From the IMG/VR virus record IMGVR_UViG_3300039106_000139, positions 1-37,276 of that record: a DNA stretch of 37,276 nt; one strand, given 5' to 3'. Origin of the DNA: a virus. Within the stretch, counting starts at the first letter, position 1, and each line of letters begins with the position of its first letter. Positions 1 to 7,578 of this stretch are shown piece after piece. The translations under genes and the position numbers were made by a program. The notes below the pieces were generated by a model that saw only the letters and a list, made by a program, of their open reading frames with translations, did no database searches and was not told the DNA's origin.

Positions 1-99
1 ACTATAACAATGGTACAGGTGGTATAGGCGCGACATTAACAGCTACGTCTAATGGCGCATTGACAGTAGATGGTACAGTTCAAACTGTTGGCAACCGCG
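1..99. repeat. terminal overlap of a circular assembly
   Basis: Bases 2-99 are identical to 37179-37276 (98 bp); base 1 (A) differs from 37178 (C). The repeat lies inside a tail-fibre coding region and the reading frame continues across it without a stop. A true direct terminal repeat of a linear virion chromosome would rarely sit inside a fibre gene, so I read this as the k-mer overlap left when a circular or circularly permuted genome was assembled. Headful packaging, usual for P22-like phages, would give such a map. Confidence 0.9.
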
Positions 100-1421
100 T
101 ATTAGTAAAGAATGAAGTTACACAGGCTAATAACGGTGTGTATGAAGTTACAACGGTAGGGGATGCAGGTACTAAGTATGTACTGACTAGAACTACGGAT
201 TACGATACTAGCGGTTCAGGTACTAATGAGATAGACCAAGGCGACATGATGTTAGTGATTAGCGGTACAGCTAATGCCAATACATCATGGGTTCAACAAA
301 CACCGTTACCTATTACAGTAGGTACAACTGCGCTTGTATTTATTGAGTTTGCCGCAACGCAAACTTATACCGCAGGTACAGGGTTAACACTAGCCACCAA
401 CCAATTTTCTATTACCAATACAGGTACAGCAGGCACGTATGGGTCTGCATCATTAATCCCTGTCATTACGACTAATGCACAAGGGCAAGTGACTAGCGTA
501 ACAACTGCGGCTAACCCACAAGGTACGGTCACTAACGTAACAGGCACAGCGCCAGTCGTATCAAGCGGCGGAAATACCCCAGCGATTAGCATGGCGGCGG
601 CAAGTACATCAACTGATGGATATTTAACCTCTACCAACTGGAATACGTTTAATGGTAAACAAGCCGCGCTAGTATCAGCAACTAACATTAAGACTATTAA
701 CGGTGCGTCTGTCTTAGGTAGTGGGGATTTAACCGTATCAGGCTCGTTTACTGGCGGTACATTAACAAGTCAATTAATTTTAGCGGCAGGCACAGCCTCC
801 GTAGGTACAGCTCCATTAGAACTGCAAACAGGCACACTAAATACAACGGCTGAAATAGGCGCAATTGAGTTTGATGGCACTGCGTTTTATTCAAGCATGG
901 CGGCAAGTACACGCGGGGTAATGCCTACTGAACAAATTATTGTTTTAACTAGTAATAATACGCTTACATCACAAACTGGTGTACAGCCTATATTTGACGG
1001 CGGGGGCGGCCCAACCAACGGCGCTGTAACCCTTCCTGTTGGAACTTATCAGTATGAATGTTCCTATGCAGCTACAGGGCTATCTGCAACTTCAGGTTCG
1101 TTTGGGTTTGCTTTAGGCGGCACGGCTACTAAAACTTTTTCATACCAAGCTCTAGCAAGTAAAGCAGGTACAGCATTGACAACTCCAATGGCTACAGTAT
1201 CTACTTTTGGGTCAGCAGCGATTACTACTTTGGTAGCTAACTCAACGGGTACTGTTGCAAACTTATTAGTAAAAGGCATTATGCGCGTAACTGTAACTGG
1301 TACTGTAATTCCACAAGTATCATTGACTGTGGCATCAGCAGCTGTAGTACAAACAAACTCGTACTTTAAAGTTAGTCCGATTGGTAGCGCAACGGTAGTA
1401 TCTGTAGGTAACTGGTCATGA
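1..1421 (+). CDS. tail fibre protein, 3' part (continues from 36412)
   Basis: This is the C-terminal part of a tail-fibre protein whose 5' part is at 36412-37276; joined over the 98-bp overlap it gives about 728 codons. Codons are in frame from base 3, and the first ATG (60) is internal, not the start. The protein is rich in Gly, Thr, Ser, Ala and Asn with repeated short GTxT-type strands, as in beta-structured trimeric fibres. A motif like SWVQQTP at about 300 and a distinct C-terminal domain (about 930-1421) may form the tip. It overlaps the next small gene by ATGA. Role: receptor contact or fibre shaft; the receptor cannot be read from sequence. Confidence 0.85.
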   Translation, partial: YNNGTGGIGATLTATSNGALTVDGTVQTVGNRVLVKNEVTQANNGVYEVTTVGDAGTKYVLTRTTDYDTSGSGTNEIDQGDMMLVISGTANANTSWVQQTPLPITVGTTALVFIEFAATQTYTAGTGLTLATNQFSITNTGTAGTYGSASLIPVITTNAQGQVTSVTTAANPQGTVTNVTGTAPVVSSGGNTPAISMAAASTSTDGYLTSTNWNTFNGKQAALVSATNIKTINGASVLGSGDLTVSGSFTGGTLTSQLILAAGTASVGTAPLELQTGTLNTTAEIGAIEFDGTAFYSSMAASTRGVMPTEQIIVLTSNNTLTSQTGVQPIFDGGGGPTNGAVTLPVGTYQYECSYAATGLSATSGSFGFALGGTATKTFSYQALASKAGTALTTPMATVSTFGSAAITTLVANSTGTVANLLVKGIMRVTVTGTVIPQVSLTVASAAVVQTNSYFKVSPIGSATVVSVGNWS

Positions 1422-1534
1422 ACGATTTTTTTGGGGGTGCTTTCTTTGCAGGTGGCTTTTTTGAGAGTATTATTACTGAAGTTAAACAATTATGGATTGA
1501 GATACGATCCTTTACACAAAGTAGGAGAATTTAG
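1418..1534 (+). CDS. small Phe/Gly-rich protein, 38 aa
   Basis: A 38-residue reading frame begins at the ATG that overlaps the fibre stop (ATGA, 1418-1421) and ends immediately before the next ATG at 1535. The N-terminus is MNDFFGGAFFAGGFFES, an aromatic and glycine pattern that I know from tiny genes placed after fibre genes in other phages; the rest is amphipathic (KQLWIEIR) and ends in SRRI. The exact filling of the gap between two genes and the translational coupling support it. It could be a small virion or membrane-active protein; function unknown. Confidence 0.55.
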   Translation: MNDFFGGAFFAGGFFESIITEVKQLWIEIRSFTQSRRI

Positions 1535-1840
1535 ATGTCAACAAATTTAAAAGCAATCACCTCTCGGTTAGGGTATCAACAGATTACCAATTTAAGCGCG
1601 GCGACAAACTTAACAGTGCCAGTTAAAAACCTTAGCGGGTTAGTAGGTGGGCCTTCCATCGCACTCATTACACCTGAAGCTCAAGCTGTACGTTGGCGTG
1701 ATGATGGTGTTGCCCCATCAGCTACCGTTGGTATGCCACTTGCAGTCGGCGTAACACTACAGTACGATGGCGACTTAACTCAAATTCAGTTTTTTGAGCA
1801 AGCTGGCGGTGCTAAATTAAACATTAGCTATTACGCATAA
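1535..1840 (+). CDS. probable small virion protein, 101 aa
   Basis: A 101-residue protein with a GGAG ribosome site eight bases before the ATG (inside the end of the preceding small gene). The centre carries RWRDDG followed by a GMPL segment and a C-terminal KLNISYYA, a pattern I recall from short phage proteins encoded next to fibre or capsid genes. Alternating hydrophobic residues suggest a beta-sandwich. No membrane segment or catalytic motif is visible. Position between the fibre and scaffold genes suggests a decoration, fibre-tip or connector role, which is inference only. Confidence 0.6.
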   Translation: MSTNLKAITSRLGYQQITNLSAATNLTVPVKNLSGLVGGPSIALITPEAQAVRWRDDGVAPSATVGMPLAVGVTLQYDGDLTQIQFFEQAGGAKLNISYYA

Positions 1841-1849
1841 GGAATTAAA

Positions 1850-2335
1850 ATGAATATCTCAAACGATAGTACAGGAAGCCCTGATTTCATTGGCTACTTC
1901 ACTAAGCAGTTTTTAACTGACTTAGGTAAGATGGCAGAACTTAGAGATGAACTAGCTAAACGCCAAGGCGCACTTTCAGTTGTTGAAGCCACTATTAAGG
2001 CTAAAGATGACGCTGAAGCCTATGCCGCAGGCAAAAAAGCGGATGCTGATGCGATATTAGCAACGGCTAAAGAGGCTAAAGCTACGGCTGAAACCTTAGT
2101 CGCTGAACTTAAAGCGTCAGGTAAAGACCTTGAAAATAGAATTGCACTTAGTGACGCTGAATTAGCGCAACGCGAAAAAGATGTTGCAACACGCGAGAAA
2201 AAGGTACAAGCTAATGCAAATGAGCTTGATGTTCGCTTCGGTGAGCTTAAGGCAGGTAATGACAAACTGGATGCCGCAACTGCCGCGCTTGACGCTCGCA
2301 TTAAAGCATTTCAGGACAGTATTAAGAATATCTAG
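1850..2335 (+). CDS. coiled-coil protein, 161 aa
   Basis: After about 25 residues the protein becomes almost entirely helical: Ala, Lys, Glu and Asp dominate, with heptad-like spacing through residues 30-155 (for example AELRDELAKRQ, then LAQREKDVATREKK). No membrane segment or cysteine is present. It starts 9 bases after the preceding stop with GGAATTAAA before the ATG and is followed after 51 bases by the scaffold gene. A long coiled coil directly upstream of scaffold and coat suggests an assembly helper or a second scaffold-like protein; a fibre-associated rod is another possibility. I do not recognise a family. Confidence 0.65.
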   Translation: MNISNDSTGSPDFIGYFTKQFLTDLGKMAELRDELAKRQGALSVVEATIKAKDDAEAYAAGKKADADAILATAKEAKATAETLVAELKASGKDLENRIALSDAELAQREKDVATREKKVQANANELDVRFGELKAGNDKLDAATAALDARIKAFQDSIKNI

Positions 2336-2347
2336 TTTTAATCCGTA

Positions 2348-2364
2348 TCGGTAAGGTTAACCGA
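2348..2364 (+). promoter_or_regulatory. small hairpin in the scaffold leader
   Basis: TCGGT and ACCGA form a 5-bp stem with a 7-base loop that contains part of the palindrome GGTTAACC. It lies 22 bases before the scaffold start codon and just after the stop of the coiled-coil gene. It has no T-tract, so it is not a terminator. A translational control role is possible because scaffold levels are autoregulated after transcription in P22, but nothing here proves it. Confidence 0.3.
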
Positions 2365-2386
2365 GATTCCGTTAAGGGATAATAAA

Positions 2387-3157
2387 ATGAGTGACGATGT
2401 TGAATTAGCGGTAGTACCCGCGCCAGTAGAGGAAGTTACGACAGCTCCCGAATCTGATGCAGTAGCAGTAGAAGTGTCGGAAGAAAAGCCAGCAGAGGCG
2501 ACTAAAGTATTCACACAAGAAGAACTAGACGCAGCCATTGGCAAACGCTTGGCAAGAGAACAGCGTAAATGGGAAAGAGAACGTGCGATTACGCCAGTTG
2601 CTCCTACTGAAACGCCTACAGTTGACCAGTATGATACGGTTGAAGCCTATGCAGAAGCACTTGCAGAGCAGAAAGCCGAACAGTTATTGGCTAAACGTGA
2701 GCAAAGTAGACAGCAGTCTGAACTAATTGAAGCGTATCACGATAGAGAAGAAGAAGCGCGGGCTAAGTATGACGACTTTGAACAAGTTGCTTACAACCCG
2801 AACTTACGAATCACTAACGCGATGGCAGAATCTATCCAATCTTCGGACATTGGGCCTGATGTAGCTTACTACTTAGGTGCAAATCCAAAAGAAGCCGATA
2901 GAATATCCCGTTTATCACCTCTAGTCCAAGCTAAAGAAATAGGGCGTATTGAAGCCAATTTGACTTCTAATCCGCCAGTTAAAAAAACGTCTAGTGCGCC
3001 AGCCCCAATCGCACCTGTGACAGCTCGCGGAGGTAACTCTGCTAACTACGATACTACTGACCCACGGTCTATTAAGACTATGACCACATCAGAATGGATT
3101 GCAGCGGAAAGAGCTAGACAGGTTAAGAAGGCTGAAAGCAACGACAAATATCGCTAA
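2387..3157 (+). CDS. scaffolding protein
   Basis: A 256-residue, highly charged protein with an acidic N-terminus (residues 1-45), then FTQEELDAAIGKRLAREQ, a segment common in phage scaffolding proteins, followed by a long Glu/Lys/Arg-rich helical region (about 70-130) and a basic C-terminal helix ending KKAESNDKYR. Scaffolds of the P22 gp8 kind bind the coat protein through a basic C-terminal helix and leave the procapsid before DNA packaging. The gene lies 21 bases upstream of the coat gene, the classic scaffold-coat order. Start is supported by a GGGATAATAAA ribosome-site region. Confidence 0.8.
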   Translation: MSDDVELAVVPAPVEEVTTAPESDAVAVEVSEEKPAEATKVFTQEELDAAIGKRLAREQRKWERERAITPVAPTETPTVDQYDTVEAYAEALAEQKAEQLLAKREQSRQQSELIEAYHDREEEARAKYDDFEQVAYNPNLRITNAMAESIQSSDIGPDVAYYLGANPKEADRISRLSPLVQAKEIGRIEANLTSNPPVKKTSSAPAPIAPVTARGGNSANYDTTDPRSIKTMTTSEWIAAERARQVKKAESNDKYR

Positions 3158-3178
3158 TTTTTTAAAAAGGAAGTAAAA

Positions 3179-4393
3179 ATGTCTAATTCATTATTAACCA
3201 TTGACATGATTACTCGTAAATCTCTTGAGATTTTAGAGAATAATCTTGTTCTTACCCGTAACGTAAATCGTGCCTACGATGACAGCTTTGCTGTTGAAGG
3301 CGCTAAAATTGGTTCAACCTTGCGTATCCGTTTACCAGATCGTGCATTGGTAACTGACGGTGCTGCCTTGCAAGTGCAAGACGACAACGAGCAATACACA
3401 ACCTTGGCTGTATCTAGCCAAAAACACATTGGTGTTAACTTCACCTCTGCTGAATTAACTATGCAATTAGATGACTTTGCGGAACGTGTATTAAAACCAC
3501 GTATTTCACAATTAGCGTCAACTATTGATGCTGATGTAGCTAACGCTTACAAAACTATCTACGCTTCAGTTGGTACACCAGGCACTACACCTGCAACTTC
3601 ATTAGTATTGTTACAAGCTCAACAAAAATTGAACGAGTATGCAACACCATTGAATGAGCGTTATGCAACAGTTAACCCTGCGGCTAATGCTGGTTTAGTT
3701 GAAGGCATGAAAGGCTTTTTCAACCCTACTAACACTATCTCTCGTCAATTTGCTTCAGGCATGATGGGTGCTGGCGTTTTAGGCTATGACGAAGTTAACA
3801 TGAGCCAATCTATCCTTAACCACACTACAGGCTCACGCGTTGTTGCTGATTCTGCTGCAATCAAAACTACGATTGCTACACAAGGCGCAACTAAGTTAAC
3901 CATTAAAGCTGTTACCAGTGCTAAAACATTAGTGGCAGGCGATGTATTCACAGTTGCTAACGTGTATGCAGTTAACCCACAAACACGTCAATCAACAGGC
4001 TCATTACAACAATTCGTTGTAACTGCGTTGAATACTTCAGCGGCTACTGAGTTCGTTGATGTTGAAGTTCAACCACCAATGTACACATCAGCTAATGCAC
4101 TTGCTACGATTGATTCATTCCCTCAAGCAGATGCAGCGGTTACTTACGTAGGTGCAGCTTCAACTAGCTATGCTCAAAACTTGGTTTATAACAAAAATGC
4201 TATTACTTTTGCAACGGCTGACTTGTTATTACCACAAGGTGTTGATATGGCTTCACGTCAAGTTCATAACGGTATTTCATTACGTATCGTGCGTCAGTAC
4301 GATATTAACAATGACCGTTTACCTTGCCGTATTGACGTATTGTACGGTTACTCAACAATCCGCCCTCAAATGGCGGCGCGTATTTGGGGATAA
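3179..4393 (+). CDS. major coat protein, P22 gp5-like
   Basis: A 404-residue protein starting with MSNSLLTIDMITRKSLEIL, matching the N-terminal pattern of the P22 coat protein family (HK97 fold with an inserted domain). The order N-arm, GSTLRIRLPDR strand, VNFTSAEL, and a late IRPQMAARIWG end fits that family; 404 residues is close to the 430 of P22 gp5. AAGGAAG lies seven bases before the ATG. Arginine is encoded almost only by CGT and the gene looks adapted to high expression, as expected for the most abundant virion protein. P22-type coat folding depends on the host GroEL/ES chaperonin, relevant to the GroES-like gene at 33602. Confidence 0.9.
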   Translation: MSNSLLTIDMITRKSLEILENNLVLTRNVNRAYDDSFAVEGAKIGSTLRIRLPDRALVTDGAALQVQDDNEQYTTLAVSSQKHIGVNFTSAELTMQLDDFAERVLKPRISQLASTIDADVANAYKTIYASVGTPGTTPATSLVLLQAQQKLNEYATPLNERYATVNPAANAGLVEGMKGFFNPTNTISRQFASGMMGAGVLGYDEVNMSQSILNHTTGSRVVADSAAIKTTIATQGATKLTIKAVTSAKTLVAGDVFTVANVYAVNPQTRQSTGSLQQFVVTALNTSAATEFVDVEVQPPMYTSANALATIDSFPQADAAVTYVGAASTSYAQNLVYNKNAITFATADLLLPQGVDMASRQVHNGISLRIVRQYDINNDRLPCRIDVLYGYSTIRPQMAARIWG

Positions 4394-4397
4394 AATC

Positions 4398-4712
4398 ATG
4401 GCATATGTTCTTGGTAATCTAGTTAAACAATCGGTTATCAGCGTAACTTTGTCACCAGCATTAATAGCAGCTAATACTTCTGCGGAACAAACTTTCACTG
4501 TTAACGGGCTTTTGCCTGGCGACTTTGTAAGCATCAACAAACCTACAGCCCAAGCGGGCTTAGGTCTTGATGGCGCTAGAGTTTCTGCGGCTAATACGTT
4601 GGCAATTACGTTTGGTAACTACACTGGTTCTAACATTACACCTACAGCAGGTCAAGTTTACTTGGTCTTAGTAGCGCGTAAAGATAGCACTATTACAGAT
4701 GGCAATATTTAA
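4398..4712 (+). CDS. probable virion protein after coat, 104 aa
   Basis: A 104-residue protein begins at ATG 4398, four bases after the coat stop. The same frame is open far upstream inside the coat gene, but an earlier start would overlap the coat. The protein has a beta-rich pattern (TLSPALIAANTSAEQTFTV, then YLVLVARKDSTITDGNI) and the small-residue composition of phage decoration or head-surface proteins. No catalytic or membrane motif is seen. A capsid decoration or minor head protein is a reasonable guess from position. Confidence 0.6.
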   Translation: MAYVLGNLVKQSVISVTLSPALIAANTSAEQTFTVNGLLPGDFVSINKPTAQAGLGLDGARVSAANTLAITFGNYTGSNITPTAGQVYLVLVARKDSTITDGNI

Positions 4713-4723
4713 GGAGATATAAC

Positions 4724-4999
4724 ATGGCATTACCTAAAATCGGTGACGGTGAACAAGTTGGAGATGGTAATACAGGCGAGGTCTTGCTTGTAGGTCGTAC
4801 AGGCCAATCACTTCAAATTGGTGGCGCTGCTTCAACAACATTGGGCTTTTATGGCGCAACACCAGTAGTACAACGTGCTACTGCAACTACTCATACTACA
4901 ACTAATGTAGTTACTTCAGCATCATACGGCACTTTACAAGTGGCGCAAATGCAAGAAGTGATGAACACATTGGCAGGCTTGGGTCTTTGGGCTTCATAA
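4724..4999 (+). CDS. probable virion protein, 91 aa
   Basis: A 91-residue protein with AAGGAGATATAAC before its ATG, one of the best ribosome sites in the window, suggesting abundant synthesis. It contains LGFYGATPVVQ in the middle, a pattern I know from many small phage structural proteins, followed by a Thr-rich linker and a short C-terminal helix (MQEVMNTLAGLGLW). The stop overlaps the next start (TAATG). It may decorate the head or be a small fibre. The next gene encodes a methyltransferase, so this protein is one possible substrate of the modification genes downstream. Confidence 0.6.
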   Translation: MALPKIGDGEQVGDGNTGEVLLVGRTGQSLQIGGAASTTLGFYGATPVVQRATATTHTTTNVVTSASYGTLQVAQMQEVMNTLAGLGLWAS

Positions 5000-5508
5000 T
5001 GGACAGGGGTTCGCTATTACACATTGGTTGTGGTAGCGAATCCCTACCTAGTTGGTTAAGTGAGTATAAAGAAACAAGATTAGATATTGACGAAGCGTGT
5101 AAGCCTGATATTGTGGCTTCCATGCTTGATTTAGGTGACATTGGTGAGTTTGATGTAGTCTATTGCCAACACGCATTAGAACATTTATACCCTCACGAAG
5201 TACCACTAGCAATTAACGAATTTTTACGTGTTCTAAAGACAGGCGGGTATGCGCTCGTATTCGTACCTGACTTAGAAGACGTTAAGCCTACGGATGAAGT
5301 CATAGTCGTAGCACCAAGTGGCCCGATAACGGGGCTTGATATGTATTACGGGTATGCTAAAGCGTTACGCGAAGGCAATCTGTACATGGCGCATAAATGT
5401 GGGTTTGTAAGCCAAACGCTTAATGATGTGTTCGTTAAGGGAGGCTTTACAAAAGTTGAAACCAAACGGCTAGAGCCGTATAACTTAATGGCGGTAGCAA
5501 TCAAATGA
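4999..5508 (+). CDS. class I SAM-dependent methyltransferase
   Basis: A 169-residue Rossmann-fold methyltransferase of the Methyltransf_11 type. Motif I is LHIGCG (residues 7-12), a short acidic loop with LDIDE follows at about 31-35, then FDVVYCQHALEHL, the typical helix region of small-molecule, lipid or protein methyltransferases, and LRVLKTGGYALVFVP (motif post III). It lacks the NPPF/DPPY motif of DNA methylases, so a DNA target is unlikely. The ATG at 4999 overlaps the previous stop; a TTG four codons upstream is less likely. It overlaps the glycosyltransferase gene by four bases, which suggests that the two act on one product. Substrate unknown. Confidence 0.8.
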   Translation: MDRGSLLHIGCGSESLPSWLSEYKETRLDIDEACKPDIVASMLDLGDIGEFDVVYCQHALEHLYPHEVPLAINEFLRVLKTGGYALVFVPDLEDVKPTDEVIVVAPSGPITGLDMYYGYAKALREGNLYMAHKCGFVSQTLNDVFVKGGFTKVETKRLEPYNLMAVAIK

Positions 5509-6191
5509 AAGTAGTGCTTTGCGTACCAACACTGACTAGACCCTATCAACAAACGCTTGATAGTATTGCCGCGTCAATAGATCTACTAAACTCCGCAGGA
5601 ATAGAACATTACATGTTGTCCGAAATCGGCTGTCCTTATATCAGCGCGGCACGTTCTACCATGCTACGAAAAGCCTTAGATGCTAAGGCTGACGTTATCG
5701 TTTTTATAGACCACGATGTAAGTTGGAAGCCTAAAGACTTACTCACACTTATTCAGACTGAAGGCGATGTAGTCGCAGGGCTGTATCGGTTCAAAAAAGA
5801 AGAAGAACATTACATGGGTGTCATTCAAGATGACGCTAACGCACTGCCAGTCGTTAGGGCTGACGGTTGTATTGAAGCAACTAGAGTACCAGCAGGCTTT
5901 TTAAAGATTACTAAAGAGGCAGTCGGCAAATTTATGACTGCGTATCCTGACTTAATGTACGGCCCTAAGTACGCGCCCTCTATTGATCTATTTCATCACG
6001 GCGCACACAAAGGCGCATGGTGGGGCGAGGATTACGCGTTCAGTCGCAACTGGATAGATTGCGGAGGTCAAATTTGGGTTGTGCCTAACTTAGATTTAAG
6101 TCATCATGCAAGTAATGTAGAATTTAAGGGTAACTTCCATAATTTCTTACGCCGTCAAGTAGGCGGTGATTTATATAAAGAGGCAGCCTAA
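5505..6191 (+). CDS. GT-A fold glycosyltransferase-like protein
   Basis: A 228-residue protein starting VVLCVPTLTRPY, the first strand and nucleotide-binding loop of family-2-like glycosyltransferases. VIVFIDHDVSW follows at about residues 64-73, with D69-x-D71 as the metal-binding DXD motif. WWGEDYAFSRNW near 180 is the acceptor-side ED pair typical of this fold, and HH positions near the C-terminus could also bind metal. No membrane segment is present, so it acts in the cytoplasm on a nucleotide sugar. It is coupled by ATGA to the methyltransferase upstream and by TAATG to a 56-residue protein downstream. A virion protein is a more likely acceptor than host lipopolysaccharide, by position only. 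Confidence 0.8.
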   Translation: MKVVLCVPTLTRPYQQTLDSIAASIDLLNSAGIEHYMLSEIGCPYISAARSTMLRKALDAKADVIVFIDHDVSWKPKDLLTLIQTEGDVVAGLYRFKKEEEHYMGVIQDDANALPVVRADGCIEATRVPAGFLKITKEAVGKFMTAYPDLMYGPKYAPSIDLFHHGAHKGAWWGEDYAFSRNWIDCGGQIWVVPNLDLSHHASNVEFKGNFHNFLRRQVGGDLYKEAA

Positions 6192-6361
6192 TGGTTATTT
6201 ATTTGAAACACCCTGTACACGGTACTAAGGTAGCGATTGCAGAAAGTGAAGCCGAAGCTGATGCAAAAAATGGATGGGTAGTATATAATCCAAATACGCC
6301 TTCTGAAGTTGAAGTTGCGGCTCCTGTAAATGGATTGGTAAATAAACGCAGACGGAGCTAA
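6191..6361 (+). CDS. small conserved phage protein, 56 aa
   Basis: A 56-residue protein beginning at the ATG that shares one base with the glycosyltransferase stop and ending five bases before the gp4-like gene. It starts VIYLKHPVHGTKVAIAE, continues with an acidic helix (ESEAEADAKNGW) and ends in a basic tail (NKRRRS). I recall similar short proteins beginning with a KHPxHGTK pattern in other phage virion regions. The N-terminal part looks like a small beta-hairpin domain followed by a helix. Possible roles are a head-closure accessory or a small partner of the modification enzymes; function not known. Confidence 0.65.
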   Translation: MVIYLKHPVHGTKVAIAESEAEADAKNGWVVYNPNTPSEVEVAAPVNGLVNKRRRS

Positions 6362-6365
6362 TACC

Positions 6366-7079
6366 ATGTCAACAACAGCTTATGACCAAATTTGTGGGGC
6401 GTTACGCCTAATCGGACAATTAGCCGAGGGTGAAACACCTTCAGCATCTACCGCGCAAGATTCATTAGCCGCATTAAACCAAATGATTGACAGTTGGAAT
6501 ACTGAACGACTTTCAGTGTTCTCAACCCAAGACCAAATTGTGACATGGCTACCAGGCGTTAAAACTATGTCTATGGGGCCGTCAGGCGACTACATTGGCA
6601 ACCGACCAATACTGATAGATGACGCTACCTACTTTCGTGACCCTGCATCAGGTATATCGTTTGGTATTAAGCTCATTAACCAACAACAATACGATGGTAT
6701 TGCGGTTAAGACCGTAACGTCTACTTATCCACAGGTCATGTGGGTAAACATGGAATACCCAAACCTTACAATGACTGTTTATCCAATACCTACCAAGACA
6801 TTGGAATTTCACATCATTTCCGTTGAAGAATTAACACAACCAGCTACATTAGCAACATCGTTAGCCTTTCCACCGGGCTACCTTCGTGCGTTCAAGTATA
6901 ACTTAGCGTGTGAATTAGCCCCTGAGTTTGGTGTAGAGCCTTCGCCTACTGTATCACGCATAGCGATGACGGCTAAACGCAACCTTAAACGTATCAATAA
7001 TCCTGACGATATTATGGCATTACCATACAGCTTAGTAGCTACTCGTCAACGCTTCAACATATTCGCAGGGAACTACTAA
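6366..7079 (+). CDS. head-tail connector, P22 gp4-like tail accessory factor
   Basis: A 237-residue protein with the pattern of P22 gp4-like proteins: an N-terminal helical region (TTAYDQICGALRLIGQLAEGE, then LAALNQMIDSWNTE), a central beta region starting with the QDQIVTWLPG segment, and a helical C-terminus (LKRINNPDD). gp4 of P22 assembles as a dodecamer under the portal and closes the filled head; it is about 166 residues there, longer here. The gene lies between coat and gp10-like genes as in P22. The start follows a region with GACGGAGC. No lysozyme active site (reported for some gp4 proteins) is evident. Confidence 0.75.
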   Translation: MSTTAYDQICGALRLIGQLAEGETPSASTAQDSLAALNQMIDSWNTERLSVFSTQDQIVTWLPGVKTMSMGPSGDYIGNRPILIDDATYFRDPASGISFGIKLINQQQYDGIAVKTVTSTYPQVMWVNMEYPNLTMTVYPIPTKTLEFHIISVEELTQPATLATSLAFPPGYLRAFKYNLACELAPEFGVEPSPTVSRIAMTAKRNLKRINNPDDIMALPYSLVATRQRFNIFAGNY

Positions 7080-7080
7080 G

Positions 7081-7575
7081 ATGACCGATATAGCCATTTC
7101 AGCATTACCAGTCGCAACCGCAGGGGCAGGTACAGATGTATTGCCTATCGTTCAGAGTGGCACAACCAAACAACTTACTAATACGAAGTTGTTTACTAAT
7201 GCTTCGTTGACTACGCCAATATTAGGCACACCTCAGTCAGGCATATTGACTAACTGTACTGGTAGCCCTACATTTACAGACGTTAAAACATCAGGCTTAT
7301 TAGCGACCACAGCCGCAGCGCCTACTATTGCAAGCGCGACAACAATCGCACCAACTAAACAAATTACCTTTATTAGTGGTACGACAGCCGTAGTGACAAT
7401 TACAGCGCCAGCGCCTATCTCAGCAGGTGGAGGCACAATTACATTAATTCCTACAGGCGCGTTCACATGGACAGCCGCAGGTAATATTGCCGTATTAGGT
7501 ACAGCAGTCGTTAATAGGGCTTTAACTATGACCTATGACGTGACAACAACTAAATGGTATCCGTCTTACGTTTAA
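7081..7575 (+). CDS. fibre-like virion protein, 164 aa
   Basis: A 164-residue Thr, Ala, Gly, Ile-rich protein that begins one base after the gp4-like stop. The N-terminus (ISALPVATAGAGTDVLPIVQSG) is common in phage fibre and neck-fibre proteins, and TPILGTPQSGILTNC closely resembles a segment near residue 425 of the large fibre gene at 9110, showing shared modules. The C-terminus (LTMTYDVTTTKWYPSYV) resembles a fibre tip domain. It could be a short neck or tail fibre or a head decoration fibre; position between gp4 and gp10 favours the neck. Confidence 0.65.
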   Translation: MTDIAISALPVATAGAGTDVLPIVQSGTTKQLTNTKLFTNASLTTPILGTPQSGILTNCTGSPTFTDVKTSGLLATTAAAPTIASATTIAPTKQITFISGTTAVVTITAPAPISAGGGTITLIPTGAFTWTAAGNIAVLGTAVVNRALTMTYDVTTTKWYPSYV

Positions 7576-7578
7576 TGT

